Assembly: GCA_947459195.1 (NCBI GenBank) | Contig: CANHCS010000006.1 | Span: 1-51,230, forward strand | Length of the DNA: 51,230 nt | Direction of reading: 5' to 3' | Source of the DNA: Sphingobacteriaceae bacterium | Lineage (GTDB): Bacteria > Bacteroidota > Bacteroidia > Sphingobacteriales > Sphingobacteriaceae | Shown here: positions 17,878 to 26,593 of the stretch, in pieces | Position numbering within the stretch: the stretch's first letter is position 1 | How the letters are laid out: each line of letters starts with the position of its first letter | Made by a program: the position numbers and the translations under genes | Notes under the pieces: model-generated | What the model saw: the letters and a program-made list of their open reading frames with translations, nothing else | Told to the model about the DNA's origin: nothing | Databases searched by the model: none

Positions 17878-18477
17878 ATGAAAAAAATTATTTCAACCTT
17901 AAGCATTGTAAGCATTGCAATTTTATCGATGTCATTCATCAATCCGGTGAAAGAGAGTAGCTTTAAAGTTGATGTTCAAAAGTCAAATATTGCCTGGAAT
18001 GGTAAAAAAGTGGCAGGCCAACACAGTGGCAACATCAAATTAAGTGGCGGTACTTTGAACCTGAACGATGGCAAATTATCAAACGGAAGTTTTAACATCA
18101 ACATGAACTCTATCACTTGTACTGATTTACAGGGCGAGTGGGCCGATAAATTGGTTGGTCACTTAAAAGCAGACGATTTCTTTGGCGTAGAGAAATTCCC
18201 TACTTCTTCTTTCGTCATTACTAAAGTAAGCCCTGCATCTGCCGGTACTGTTAACATCAGTGGTAACTTAACTATTAAAGGGATTACCAAGGCAATCAGC
18301 TTCCCTGCCAGCATGTCTGTGAGTGGCAACACCCTGACTGCAAGTGCTAAAGGCGTAAAAGTAGATCGTACTAAATATGATATCCGTTACGGTTCAAAAA
18401 GCTTTTTCGACAGCATTGGCGATAAGGCGATTGATGATGAATTTACTTTAGACATCACCTTGGTAGCTACCAAATAA
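17878..18477 (+). CDS. YceI family lipid-binding periplasmic protein
   Basis: 199 residues with a signal peptide (MKKIISTLSIVSIAILSMSF, about 1-22) and a YceI/lipocalin-like barrel. Family cues: VDVQKSNIAWNGKKVAGQHSG (about 31-51, split as VDVQKSNIAW and GKKVAGQHSG), HLKADDFFGVEKFPTSSF (about 94-111), GNLTIKGITKAISFP (about 129-143) and DIRYGSKSFF (about 167). YceI proteins bind isoprenoid or fatty-acyl chains; the ligand here is unknown. Monocistronic, with a terminator at 18497. A 10-bp palindrome, TGTTTAAACA, lies at 17822-17831 upstream and could be an operator. No consensus -7 box was found. Confidence 0.92.
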   Translation: MKKIISTLSIVSIAILSMSFINPVKESSFKVDVQKSNIAWNGKKVAGQHSGNIKLSGGTLNLNDGKLSNGSFNINMNSITCTDLQGEWADKLVGHLKADDFFGVEKFPTSSFVITKVSPASAGTVNISGNLTIKGITKAISFPASMSVSGNTLTASAKGVKVDRTKYDIRYGSKSFFDSIGDKAIDDEFTLDITLVATK

Positions 18478-18496
18478 ATCAAAGAATTTCAAAGAG

Positions 18497-18526
18497 AACC
18501 CTGCTTCGAAAAGCAGGGTTTTTTTA
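18497..18526. terminator. terminator between the YceI and MBL genes
   Basis: AACCCTGCTT, loop CGAA, AAGCAGGGTT: a perfect ten-bp stem followed by T residues. The T-tract runs into the MBL stop codon on the other strand. Confidence 0.9.
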
Positions 18527-19288
18527 TTTCAGATGAAAGCCTTGTTCATCGTAAAGCACCTTGCTCATAGCTTTTGTTTTGGCATGATAGTAAAGACAAG
18601 TCCAACTTTCGCTGGCAGCCCGCTTGCCATAATCCTCTCTTAATTGCATGGTTTGGCGTGGATCAAAGTCATATTTGGCCATAAATTTACGAATCAATTG
18701 TTCCGGCTCCGGGAGCACATCACCCCCAAAGAAGTAGGTCTCACCATCCTCCTCGATTAAAAATACCTGGTGAAATTCGGTATGTCCTCCACATAATTCA
18801 AATTTGACCTGTTGGTTGAGTTGACCACTACCCTCTACAAAACGGATACAGCCACTCCGCTGTAGGATATCAAAAATATCCGTACGGTAAGATTTGGAAG
18901 GTTTACTGTAGGCACTCTCCCATTCACCTCTTTGAATGATGTATTCGGCATGAGGAAAACTCAAGTCCATTTTTGAATCCCGGTGATTCACCATCCCACC
19001 CGAATGATCGAAATGTAAGTGCGACATCAATACCAAACTGACCTCCTCGGGCTGAAAGCCGGCCTTTCGAATGTGCTGATGCAGGAAAAGTTCTCCGGAG
19101 GCATCGTGATATCCCAAACCGGTATCAATCAGGATGAGATCTTTACTAGTTTGGATGAGGAATGGGCGGACATGCACAAATAAAGAAGCCGGACGATCTT
19201 TAGCCTGGTGTATGGCAGGATCGAAAGGAATAAACTTTTTGCTGATATCTACCGAGTAGGAGCCTTCGTATAAGGGGAATATTTTCAA
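18524..19288 (-). CDS. MBL-fold metallohydrolase
   Basis: 254-residue metallo-beta-lactamase-fold enzyme. The metal site is SHLHFDHSGG (about 89-98), with further ligands expected in CGGHTEFHQ (about 169) and FFGGDVLPE (about 187). IDTGLGYHDASG (about 53) is the first core strand. Such proteins are often lactonases or thioesterases; the substrate is unknown. The start is a TTG (19286-19288): an in-frame TGA lies nine codons upstream and the next Met is far inside the fold, while KIFPLYEGSYSVD is the expected family N-terminus. Divergent from recJ. Confidence 0.88.
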   Translation of the reverse strand: MKIFPLYEGSYSVDISKKFIPFDPAIHQAKDRPASLFVHVRPFLIQTSKDLILIDTGLGYHDASGELFLHQHIRKAGFQPEEVSLVLMSHLHFDHSGGMVNHRDSKMDLSFPHAEYIIQRGEWESAYSKPSKSYRTDIFDILQRSGCIRFVEGSGQLNQQVKFELCGGHTEFHQVFLIEEDGETYFFGGDVLPEPEQLIRKFMAKYDFDPRQTMQLREDYGKRAASESWTCLYYHAKTKAMSKVLYDEQGFHLK

Positions 19289-19362
19289 AATCTTTAGGAG
19301 CTTAAAACTTGGTCAGGCATGGCCATTTAAGTATATTTAAGGCTCAGAACCTGCACAAAGAT

Positions 19363-21066
19363 ATGCAAAAAAGATGGGTAGAAATTCCCTTAAAACAAGC
19401 TGACTTGGTTAGCAAACTTCAACAAGATCTACAACTTGATGAAGTTCTCTGCCGATTACTGGTCAACAGGGGAATTAGCAGTTTTGAAACAGCTCGCGAA
19501 TTTTTCAGGCCCGATTTAGCACACCTCCATGATCCTTTCTTAATGAAAGACATGGAACTAGCCGTTCTCCGGATTGAAAAAGGAATTGCTAAAGGCGAGA
19601 AAATTCTGATTTTTGGCGATTACGATGTGGATGGAACCACTGCGGTTGCGCTGGTTTATCAGTTTTTCAAAGTCATTCATTCGGAGATCGACTTTTACAT
19701 CCCCGACCGCTATGCAGAGGGCTATGGTATTTCTTTTAAAGGAATCGATTTTGCGGAAGCAAATGGATTTTCCCTGATCATTGCTTTAGACTGTGGTATT
19801 AAATCGATTGATAAAGTGGCATATGCCCAAGCTAAGGGAATTGATTTCATCATTTGTGATCACCACCTGCCGGGCGACCAACTTCCGGAAGCAGTGGCAG
19901 TTCTGGATCCCAAACGACCCGACTGTGATTATCCATTCAAGGAACTAGCTGGCTGTGGTATCGGATTTAAACTCATTCAGGCTTACAGCCAAAAAAATGA
20001 CCTACCATTTGACAATTTAGTAGCTTATTTAGACCTGGTGGCGGTGAGTATTGCTGCCGATATAGTACCTGTTAATGGCGAAAACAGAACCTTAGCCTGG
20101 TATGGCTTGAAACGCCTCAACGAAAATCCATGTCCGGGAATGGCCGCCCTGATGGACATTTCTGGCCGAAAAGAGCAATACAGTCTTTCTGATGCGGTGT
20201 TTCAATTAGGACCCCGAATCAATGCTGCCGGCAGGATCGCAGACGCAAAAAATGCTGTTCAGTTATTAATCAGTATAACTAAAGAGGAAGCATTGGCAAA
20301 AGCCAAACTGATAGAATTGAATAATGAAGAGCGCAGGGGACACGATAGCGATATCACAGAACAGGCGCTTGCGATGATTGGCGGAAATGCCAGTTTGATC
20401 AAAAGAAAATCAACGGTGGTTTATCATGAAAAGTGGCACAAGGGTGTAATTGGTATTGTAGCCTCCAGACTAACGGAAACTTATTATCGCCCCACGGTGG
20501 TACTCACCCAATCCAATGGCGTGGTGGCGGGTTCAGCCCGATCGGTGATGGGATTCGATCTGTACGAAGCACTATCTGCCTGCAGTGAGCTCTTAGAACA
20601 ATTTGGCGGTCATAAATACGCAGCAGGCTTGACCATGAAAACCGAAAATGTACCTGCTTTTCAGGAACGTTTTGAAGAAGTAGTGGCCGCAAGCATTACC
20701 GAAGAATTGCTTACCCAAGAAATTAAAATAGATGCCACACTTCGTCTGGAACAAATCGACGGAAAATTCTTTCGGATTTTAAATCAGATGGAACCACATG
20801 GCCCGGAGAATATGTCGCCGGTGTTTTTAAGTAAAAATGTTTATACTTACGGCACGGCAAGCATAGTGGGCGAAAAACACCTGAAACTGAAAATCAGGCA
20901 AGGTGATTCTGCTTATTTTGATTGCATCGGATTTGGATTGGCGTCATTTTGTGAGGATTTAAATCGCGGATTACCTTTTGATATCTGTTACAGTATTGAA
21001 GAGAATATTTGGAAAGATCGCAGAAACATTCAATTAAAAATTAGAGACATCCGTATTTTAGCTTAA
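19363..21066 (+). CDS. recJ: single-stranded-DNA-specific exonuclease RecJ
   Basis: 5'-3' single-strand exonuclease in recombination and mismatch repair. 567 residues from the ATG at 19363; the frame is open from a TTG at 19309 but those 18 residues do not resemble RecJ. DHH domain: IFGDYDVDGTTAVALVY (about 83-99), DCGIKSI (about 142), CDHHLPGD (about 165), LDPKRPDCDYPF (about 180). DHHA1 domain: VAGSARSVMGFDLYEAL (about 387) and GGHKYAAGLTM (about 416). The C-terminal OB-like domain follows. It heads a run with lptB 18 bases and GH3 17 bases downstream. A near-consensus -7 box, TATATTTA, lies upstream. Confidence 0.95.
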   Translation: MQKRWVEIPLKQADLVSKLQQDLQLDEVLCRLLVNRGISSFETAREFFRPDLAHLHDPFLMKDMELAVLRIEKGIAKGEKILIFGDYDVDGTTAVALVYQFFKVIHSEIDFYIPDRYAEGYGISFKGIDFAEANGFSLIIALDCGIKSIDKVAYAQAKGIDFIICDHHLPGDQLPEAVAVLDPKRPDCDYPFKELAGCGIGFKLIQAYSQKNDLPFDNLVAYLDLVAVSIAADIVPVNGENRTLAWYGLKRLNENPCPGMAALMDISGRKEQYSLSDAVFQLGPRINAAGRIADAKNAVQLLISITKEEALAKAKLIELNNEERRGHDSDITEQALAMIGGNASLIKRKSTVVYHEKWHKGVIGIVASRLTETYYRPTVVLTQSNGVVAGSARSVMGFDLYEALSACSELLEQFGGHKYAAGLTMKTENVPAFQERFEEVVAASITEELLTQEIKIDATLRLEQIDGKFFRILNQMEPHGPENMSPVFLSKNVYTYGTASIVGEKHLKLKIRQGDSAYFDCIGFGLASFCEDLNRGLPFDICYSIEENIWKDRRNIQLKIRDIRILA

Positions 21067-21084
21067 GAAGAAGCGATTATAAAA

Positions 21085-21819
21085 ATGATATTAAAGGCAG
21101 AACACCTTGTAAAGAAATACCGACAGAGAACGGTGGTGAATGATGTGTCGTTTCATGTGTCGCAAGGTGAAATTGTGGGACTACTGGGACCAAACGGCGC
21201 CGGAAAAACCACTTCTTTTTACATGATTGTCGGTTTGATCAAACCTAACGAAGGGCATGTGTATTTGGGAGAGGAGGACATCACCGAAGATGCTATGTAT
21301 CGTAGAGCGCAGAAAGGGATCGGTTATCTGGCACAAGAAGCTTCCGTCTTTCGCAAGCTCTCTGTTGAAGATAACATCATGGCCATTCTCGAAATGACGA
21401 GCTTGAGCAAGGAAGAGCAAGCTCAAAAATTAGAAGAACTGATTGATGAATTCAGTTTACACAAAGTACGCAAAAACCGCGGCGATCTGCTCTCGGGCGG
21501 CGAACGCAGGCGTACCGAGATTGCCCGGGCTTTGGCCGCAGATCCGAAATTCATTCTGCTGGATGAGCCATTTGCAGGAGTAGACCCGATTGCGGTGGAA
21601 GAAATTCAATCGATTGTGGCCAAATTAAAACTCAGAAATATTGGCATCCTCATTACCGATCATAATGTGCAGGAAACGCTATCTATCACAGACAGGGCCT
21701 ACTTACTTGCAGAAGGTAAAATTATGCTGACCGGCACACCTGCAGAAATTGCCAATAATGAAATGGCCCGTAAATATTACCTTGGCCAACATTTTGAATT
21801 GCGAAAGAAGAAAGTCTGA
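21085..21819 (+). CDS. lptB: LPS export ABC transporter ATP-binding protein
   Basis: Cytoplasmic ATPase that drives lipopolysaccharide extraction from the inner membrane with LptFG. 244 residues. Walker [15 protein letters not shown] (about 35-48), Q-loop [12 protein letters not shown] (about 81-92), signature [17 protein letters not shown] (about 136-152), Walker [17 protein letters not shown] (about 157-172), H-loop ITDHNVQET (about 191-199). The LptB character comes from [11 protein letters not shown] and [13 protein letters not shown]. lptF/lptG and lptA/lptC are not in the window. It is in a run with recJ and the GH3 gene. Confidence 0.93.
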   Translation: MILKAEHLVKKYRQRTVVNDVSFHVSQGEIVGLLGPNGAGKTTSFYMIVGLIKPNEGHVYLGEEDITEDAMYRRAQKGIGYLAQEASVFRKLSVEDNIMAILEMTSLSKEEQAQKLEELIDEFSLHKVRKNRGDLLSGGERRRTEIARALAADPKFILLDEPFAGVDPIAVEEIQSIVAKLKLRNIGILITDHNVQETLSITDRAYLLAEGKIMLTGTPAEIANNEMARKYYLGQHFELRKKKV

Positions 21820-21836
21820 TTTAAGCTTTAGAGAAA

Positions 21837-23348
21837 ATGACACTGGTTAACTCTTTCTTTACCTGGATCATGAAAAAGCGGATGCACCAGATCGAGCTTT
21901 TCATCAAATATCCACATGAAGTTCAGGAAGAGGTTTTTCGAAACTTAATGCATACTGCCCAACATACCGAATGGGGGAAAAAATATGCTTACGCTGACAT
22001 TCAAAACAGCCAAACATTCAAAGAAAGAGTCCCGATTCAAACCTATGACACCCTCAAGCCACTTATTGAGCGGATGTTGGCCGGAGAACAAAATATCCTT
22101 TGGCCCTCAGAAATTAAATGGTTCGCAAAATCTTCAGGCACCACCAACGATCGCAGTAAATTTATTCCAGTAAGCGAAGAATCGCTCGAAGAGTGCCATT
22201 ATAAAGGCGGCAAAGATCTTTTATCCATTTACTGCAACAATCGCCCGGATACGAAAATATTTACCGGGAAATGCCTGGTACTGGGTGGCAGTTCGCAGGT
22301 GAACCAATTAAGCGGAGATTCCTCCTACGGAGATCTATCGGCGGTATTGATCAAAAATTTGCCATTTTGGGCGGAGTTTTACCGCACCCCTGAGCAATCG
22401 ATCACCCTGATGGATAACTTTGAGGAAAAGGTGGAGAAGATTGCCCGTGCAACTGTCGATGTGAACGTGACCAATATCTCGGGTGTACCCACCTGGAACG
22501 TGGTGCTGGCTAAACGAATTTTGGAACTGACCGGAAAATCGAACTTACTTGAAGTTTGGCCCAATTTGGAATTATATTTTCATGGAGCGGTGAATTTTAC
22601 GCCTTACCGCGAGCAATTCAAGCAGTTGATTCCTTCTGAGCAGATGTATTATTTGGAAACCTATAATGCTTCGGAAGGCTTTTTCGGGATCCAGGATTTA
22701 CCCAATTCAGAGGAAATGCTGCTGATGCTCGACTATGGGATTTACTACGAGTTCCTTCCCATGGAAAACATCGAGCAGGAAAACCCAAGAACTTTAAGTT
22801 TGGATGAAGTAGAGTTAGGTAAGAATTACGCACTCATTATCTCTACCAATGCAGGTTTATGGCGATACCAAATTGGCGATACCATCAAATTCACTTCTCT
22901 GGCTCCCTACCGCATTCAAATTACCGGACGTACCAAACATTTCATCAATGCCTTTGGTGAAGAGTTGATTATTGATAATGCAGAAAAAGCACTTGCCAAA
23001 GCCTGTGCAACCACCCAAAGTGTGATTCGTGATTATACCGCCTGCCCTGTTTATTTTAAAGGAAATGAAGCTGGTGCACATGAATGGATTATTGAGTTTG
23101 AGCAAGCCCCCAAAGATTTGCATCAGTTCACCGAAATTCTTGATCAGGGTTTGAGAGATTTAAATTCGGATTATGATGCCAAGCGATTTAAAGACATGGC
23201 ACTCCGCATGCCGCAAATTCATCAAGCGCCCGAAGGCACTTTCTATAAATGGATGAAGACTCGAGGTAAATTGGGCGGTCAGCATAAAGTACCACGACTG
23301 GCCAATGAACGCCGATATGTAGAAGAGATCCTCGGCATGATGCCTTAA
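21837..23348 (+). CDS. GH3 auxin-responsive promoter family protein (adenylate-forming acyl-amide synthetase fold)
   Basis: 503 residues. In plants, GH3 enzymes adenylate a carboxylic acid and join it to an amino acid; bacterial members are common in Bacteroidota and of unknown substrate. Seen here: the ATP-binding motif AKSSGTTNDRSKFIPVS (about 99-115), YNASEGFFGIQ (about 279-289) and the hinge-side motif GLWRYQIGDTIKF (about 339-351), so the adenylation site looks intact. It begins 17 bases after lptB, suggesting cotranscription and perhaps an envelope-related acyl substrate (inference). It converges on terC with a 13-base gap and no clear hairpin. Confidence 0.9.
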   Translation: MTLVNSFFTWIMKKRMHQIELFIKYPHEVQEEVFRNLMHTAQHTEWGKKYAYADIQNSQTFKERVPIQTYDTLKPLIERMLAGEQNILWPSEIKWFAKSSGTTNDRSKFIPVSEESLEECHYKGGKDLLSIYCNNRPDTKIFTGKCLVLGGSSQVNQLSGDSSYGDLSAVLIKNLPFWAEFYRTPEQSITLMDNFEEKVEKIARATVDVNVTNISGVPTWNVVLAKRILELTGKSNLLEVWPNLELYFHGAVNFTPYREQFKQLIPSEQMYYLETYNASEGFFGIQDLPNSEEMLLMLDYGIYYEFLPMENIEQENPRTLSLDEVELGKNYALIISTNAGLWRYQIGDTIKFTSLAPYRIQITGRTKHFINAFGEELIIDNAEKALAKACATTQSVIRDYTACPVYFKGNEAGAHEWIIEFEQAPKDLHQFTEILDQGLRDLNSDYDAKRFKDMALRMPQIHQAPEGTFYKWMKTRGKLGGQHKVPRLANERRYVEEILGMMP

Positions 23349-23361
23349 ACCTATAGCAGTA

Positions 23362-24399
23362 TTATTTTTTCGGAAAAGCTAAAGAAGCTACTACACTCAG
23401 CGTCAATATGCTCAAAATAATCAGCAGCGAGTGCAGCGTAGTGAATCCCCAATCGTCCAGGTAATGATGTGCAAGCATCTTCAAACCAATAAATACCAGC
23501 AGAAGAGATAAACCGGTCTTTAAATAATGGAATTTATGGATGATGTTGACCAGCAGAAAAAACATAGACCGCAGCCCCAAAATGGCAAAGATGTTGGAGA
23601 AAAATACGATGTAGGGATCTTTGGTTACCGCAAAGATGGCTGGAATGGAATCGACCGCAAAAATGAGGTCTGTAAACTCAACCACCAATAAAACCACAAA
23701 GAGCGGGGTGATCAAAGTTTTACCATGCTGTTTCACAAAAAATTGCTTACCCACATAATCAGGAGTGATAGGTAAATATTTGGACGCAAAACGAACCACA
23801 CGGTGATTTTCGGCATCAATTTCATCCTCTTCATTTCGTCCCTTAAACATCATGAAACCGGTATACACCAAGAAGGCCCCGAAAATATAAATGATCCAGT
23901 TAAACTCGCTGATGAGCGAAGCGCCTAAGAAAATGAATAGGAAACGCATGAGAACGGCCCCAATAATCCCCCAAAATAAAACTCGGTGATAATATTTCTC
24001 ATTTACCCCAAAGGCACTAAAGATGAGCACCATCACAAAAATATTATCGACAGAGAGGGCATATTCCACTACATACCCGGTGATGAACTCTAAGGCTAAA
24101 TTTTGCTTGTACAATAAAAGATTGGAGGCAAAATTTCCGGGCGTGAGCGTAATGTTGTGTAAATAAGTTTGGGTGACTTGCTCCAGCTGTGCCTGATTTT
24201 GAATTCCGTGTAAAAATTCACCTTCTGTAAGCAATAACACATAAAAACCCAGGGCAAAAGAAACCCAAATTGCACTCATCACGGCCGCTTCCTTAAAGCT
24301 TACCACATGATCTTTTTTGTTGAACAAGCCCAGATCGATGGCCAGCATCAGCGTGATAAATAAGAGAAAACAGGCGAAAAATAACAATTCGTTGCTCAT
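23362..24399 (-). CDS. TerC family integral membrane protein
   Basis: 345 residues with about nine membrane segments. TerC/Alx proteins are linked to manganese export at the membrane. Signature blocks: LFFACFLLFITLMLAIDLG (about 5-23), EYALSVDNIFVMVLIFSAFG (about 112-131) and VEFTDLIFAVDSIPAIFAVT (about 237-256); the acidic residues in these two SVDN/FAVDS helices are the presumed metal ligands. It starts four bases after the stop of the polyprenyl synthase gene, so the two share a transcript. No manganese riboswitch (yybP-ykoY) can be present between them because the gap is too small. Confidence 0.92.
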   Translation of the reverse strand: MSNELLFFACFLLFITLMLAIDLGLFNKKDHVVSFKEAAVMSAIWVSFALGFYVLLLTEGEFLHGIQNQAQLEQVTQTYLHNITLTPGNFASNLLLYKQNLALEFITGYVVEYALSVDNIFVMVLIFSAFGVNEKYYHRVLFWGIIGAVLMRFLFIFLGASLISEFNWIIYIFGAFLVYTGFMMFKGRNEEDEIDAENHRVVRFASKYLPITPDYVGKQFFVKQHGKTLITPLFVVLLVVEFTDLIFAVDSIPAIFAVTKDPYIVFFSNIFAILGLRSMFFLLVNIIHKFHYLKTGLSLLLVFIGLKMLAHHYLDDWGFTTLHSLLIILSILTLSVVASLAFPKK

Positions 24400-24403
24400 C
24401 GTT

Positions 24404-25375
24404 TTATTTGCTTCTTTGGGTGGTATAAGTTACCAGAGCTTGCAACTGGGCACGGGCTTCCTGGTCTTCGAAATCTTCCAACAGGTCAAAAGCTTGTGCC
24501 TGATAAATCTCCATTTGCTCTTGGGCATACTCAATTCCGCCACTATTTTTAACAAATTCGATTACCTGGTCTACTTTTTCCTGCTCCTGACTATGATTTT
24601 TAATGATTCTAATGATGTGTTTTTTTTCAGACGAAGTGGCTTTACTCAAGGCGTAGATCAAAGGAAGCGTCATTTTTTTCTCTTTGATATCTATGCCAAG
24701 CGGCTTGCCCACGTCATCGGTGCCAAAATCAAATAAATCGTCTTTAATCTGAAAAGCGATGCCCACCTTTTCGCCAAATAAACGCATGCGTTCAATGGTT
24801 GGTTCATCGGCGCCTGTTGAAGCCGCACCACAAGCACAACAAGAAGCAATAAGCGAAGCGGTTTTTTTACGAATCACTTCAAAATAAACAGCTTCATCTA
24901 TATCCAATCGCCTAGCTTTCTCAATCTGTAGTAATTCGCCTTCACTCATTTGTTGCACCGCTTCCGAGACAATTTTTAAGAGACGAAAATCTTCATTGTT
25001 AACAGAAAGCAATAAACCTTTTGCCAGCAGATAATCACCCACTAAGACCGCAATTTTATTTTTCCATAGGGCGTTGATCGAAAAGAAACCTCTACGCTGG
25101 TAAGCATCATCCACCACATCATCGTGAACCAAGGTAGCCGTGTGCAATAACTCTACCAGAGAGGCCCCGCGGTAGCTCGCTTCAGTGATCCCTCCACAAG
25201 CTTTGGCAGATAGAAATACAAACATCGGTCTGATCTGTTTCCCCTTACGTTTAACGATGTAATGAGTAATGCGATCGAGTAAGGGCGTGCTGCTTTTCAT
25301 GGCTGCCCTGAATTTGAGTTCGAAGGCATCAAGCTCTTTGGCAATGGGTTTTCTAATTTCTTCGAGTTTAGTCAT
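24404..25375 (-). CDS. all-trans polyprenyl diphosphate synthase
   Basis: Adds isopentenyl units to an allylic diphosphate to make the long isoprenoid tail of menaquinone. 323 residues. First aspartate-rich motif in LVHDDVVDDAYQRRG (about 77-91), second in QIKDDLFDFGTDD (about 205-217), and RKGKQIRPMFVFL (about 43). The chain-length-determining residues before the first motif (LLHTATL) are small, which fits a long product such as C35-C40; the exact length cannot be read off. An ispB-type name would be reasonable. A consensus -7 box (25409-25416) lies 33 bases upstream, and terC follows in the same run. Confidence 0.92.
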   Translation of the reverse strand: MTKLEEIRKPIAKELDAFELKFRAAMKSSTPLLDRITHYIVKRKGKQIRPMFVFLSAKACGGITEASYRGASLVELLHTATLVHDDVVDDAYQRRGFFSINALWKNKIAVLVGDYLLAKGLLLSVNNEDFRLLKIVSEAVQQMSEGELLQIEKARRLDIDEAVYFEVIRKKTASLIASCCACGAASTGADEPTIERMRLFGEKVGIAFQIKDDLFDFGTDDVGKPLGIDIKEKKMTLPLIYALSKATSSEKKHIIRIIKNHSQEQEKVDQVIEFVKNSGGIEYAQEQMEIYQAQAFDLLEDFEDQEARAQLQALVTYTTQRSK

Positions 25376-25408
25376 GAAAGCGTGCCGCGGGCATTATTGA
25401 AGCAGGTA

Positions 25409-25416
25409 CAAACCTA
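25409..25416 (-). promoter_or_regulatory. -7 box of the polyprenyl synthase/terC promoter
   Basis: Minus-strand TAGGTTTG matches TAnnTTTG, 33 bases before the ATG at 25375. The rest of the 164-base divergent gap is AT-rich, with no other structure seen. Confidence 0.55.
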
Positions 25417-25539
25417 AGCATTTAGTCCTAATTTTACTCAGCACCGGGTCTTAAAAGATCACCTTATTTATCTAAAGAATCTAATTTTTTTATCGAATTA
25501 TGCTTAATATTATTAAAAATTAATTTTCGATTGAACTGT

Positions 25540-26445
25540 ATGAGAGCCCTCTTGTTATTCTGCATGTACACCCTTTTGGAAATGAGCAATTTATCTGCAC
25601 AAACTCCAAAATTATCTTCAGGAACCATCACTCGTTACGAGAAATTTGCTTCCAATTTCGTTGAAAGTAGAACAGTAGATGTTTGGCTACCTGATGGCTA
25701 CACCAGCAAGAAAAAATATGCTGTCATCTACATGCACGATGGCCAGATGTTGTTTGATGCAAGTACCACCTGGAACAAACAGGAATGGGAGGTGGATGAA
25801 ACGATGGGCAAACTCTTAAAAGAAGGAAAAATAAAAGACTGCATAGTGGTGGCTGTATGGAATATCAACGGCTTGAGGAGGGCAGAATATTTTCCTAAAA
25901 AAGCCATCGATTATTTGGAAGAACCAGAGAGAAGCAAAGCGCAAAACGAGCAGTTTTTAGCAGATCAATACCTTCAATTCTTGGTGAAAGAACTTAAACC
26001 ATTCATCGATAAAAATTATGCGACACGAAAAGAAGCAGCCTCCACTTTTTTAATGGGCTCTAGCATGGGCGGCCTCATTTCTTTATACGGAGTTTGCGAA
26101 TATCCTGAAGTATTTGGGGGTGCAGCCTGCTTGTCTATCCACTCACCGCTTTTGACCGATGCTCGGGTAATGCAAAATCCTGATAATGAATACGCGGCAG
26201 CACTCAGGGCTTATGTTTCAGAAAAACTGCCTCAAAGCCCCAAAAGAAAAATTTATTTCGATTATGGCACCGCCACACTCGATGCACTTTATCAGCAAAC
26301 GCAACCCAAGCTCGACGCAAGCATGGAAAATGCCGGCTATACTGCTAAACATTGGATCACCAAAAAGTTTGAAGGAGCAGCGCACGATGAAATCGCCTGG
26401 GCAAAACGTTTACACATACCGCTCACATTTTTATTGAAAAAATAA
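25540..26445 (+). CDS. secreted alpha/beta hydrolase, putative esterase (Fes/esterase D-like)
   Basis: 301 residues with a signal peptide ending near SNLSAQ (about 1-21). The hydrolase core shows [14 protein letters not shown] (about 61-74), a nucleophile elbow [12 protein letters not shown] (about 176-187) with the catalytic serine, and a late histidine in GAAHDEIAW (about 279). These resemble enterochelin-esterase/EstD-like enzymes, but no siderophore genes are nearby, so the substrate is unknown. I start at the ATG at 25540; a TTG nine bases earlier is in frame. A weak hairpin downstream may end transcription before the convergent tRNA. Confidence 0.88.
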   Translation: MRALLLFCMYTLLEMSNLSAQTPKLSSGTITRYEKFASNFVESRTVDVWLPDGYTSKKKYAVIYMHDGQMLFDASTTWNKQEWEVDETMGKLLKEGKIKDCIVVAVWNINGLRRAEYFPKKAIDYLEEPERSKAQNEQFLADQYLQFLVKELKPFIDKNYATRKEAASTFLMGSSMGGLISLYGVCEYPEVFGGAACLSIHSPLLTDARVMQNPDNEYAAALRAYVSEKLPQSPKRKIYFDYGTATLDALYQQTQPKLDASMENAGYTAKHWITKKFEGAAHDEIAWAKRLHIPLTFLLKK

Positions 26446-26451
26446 GCCCAT

Positions 26452-26485
26452 AAAAAATCCCGGTCACTCGACCAGGATCATATTT
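26452..26485. terminator. terminator between the esterase gene and tRNA-Ser
   Basis: ATCC-C-GGTC, loop ACTC, GACC-A-GGAT with A and T runs on the two sides: a nine-bp stem with one mismatch, usable from both directions. Confidence 0.7.
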
Positions 26486-26487
26486 TG

Positions 26488-26574
26488 CGGAGAGGGAGGG
26501 ATTCGAACCCTCGATACCCTTGCGAGTATACAAACTTTCCAGGCTTGCTCTTTCGACCACTCAGACACCTCTCC
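26488..26574 (-). tRNA. tRNA-Ser (anticodon GGA)
   Basis: 87 nt on the minus strand: acceptor GGAGAGG pairs with CCTCTCC, D-arm TCTGAGTGG, anticodon stem CAAGC/GTTTG with loop CTGGAAA (anticodon GGA, reading UCC/UCU), long variable arm TATACTCGCAAGGGTATC typical of class II serine tRNA, and T-arm GAGGGTTCGAATCCCTC. CCA is not encoded (3' sequence is GCAA). It lies 19 bases downstream of ansA in the same direction. Confidence 0.96.
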
Positions 26575-26593
26575 GTAAGGGAGGACAAAAGTA

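Noticed and set aside
21837-23348. GH3 gene as a recent acquisition from plants
   Set aside because: The family is widespread in Bacteroidota, base composition matches its neighbours, and there are no mobile-element traces.
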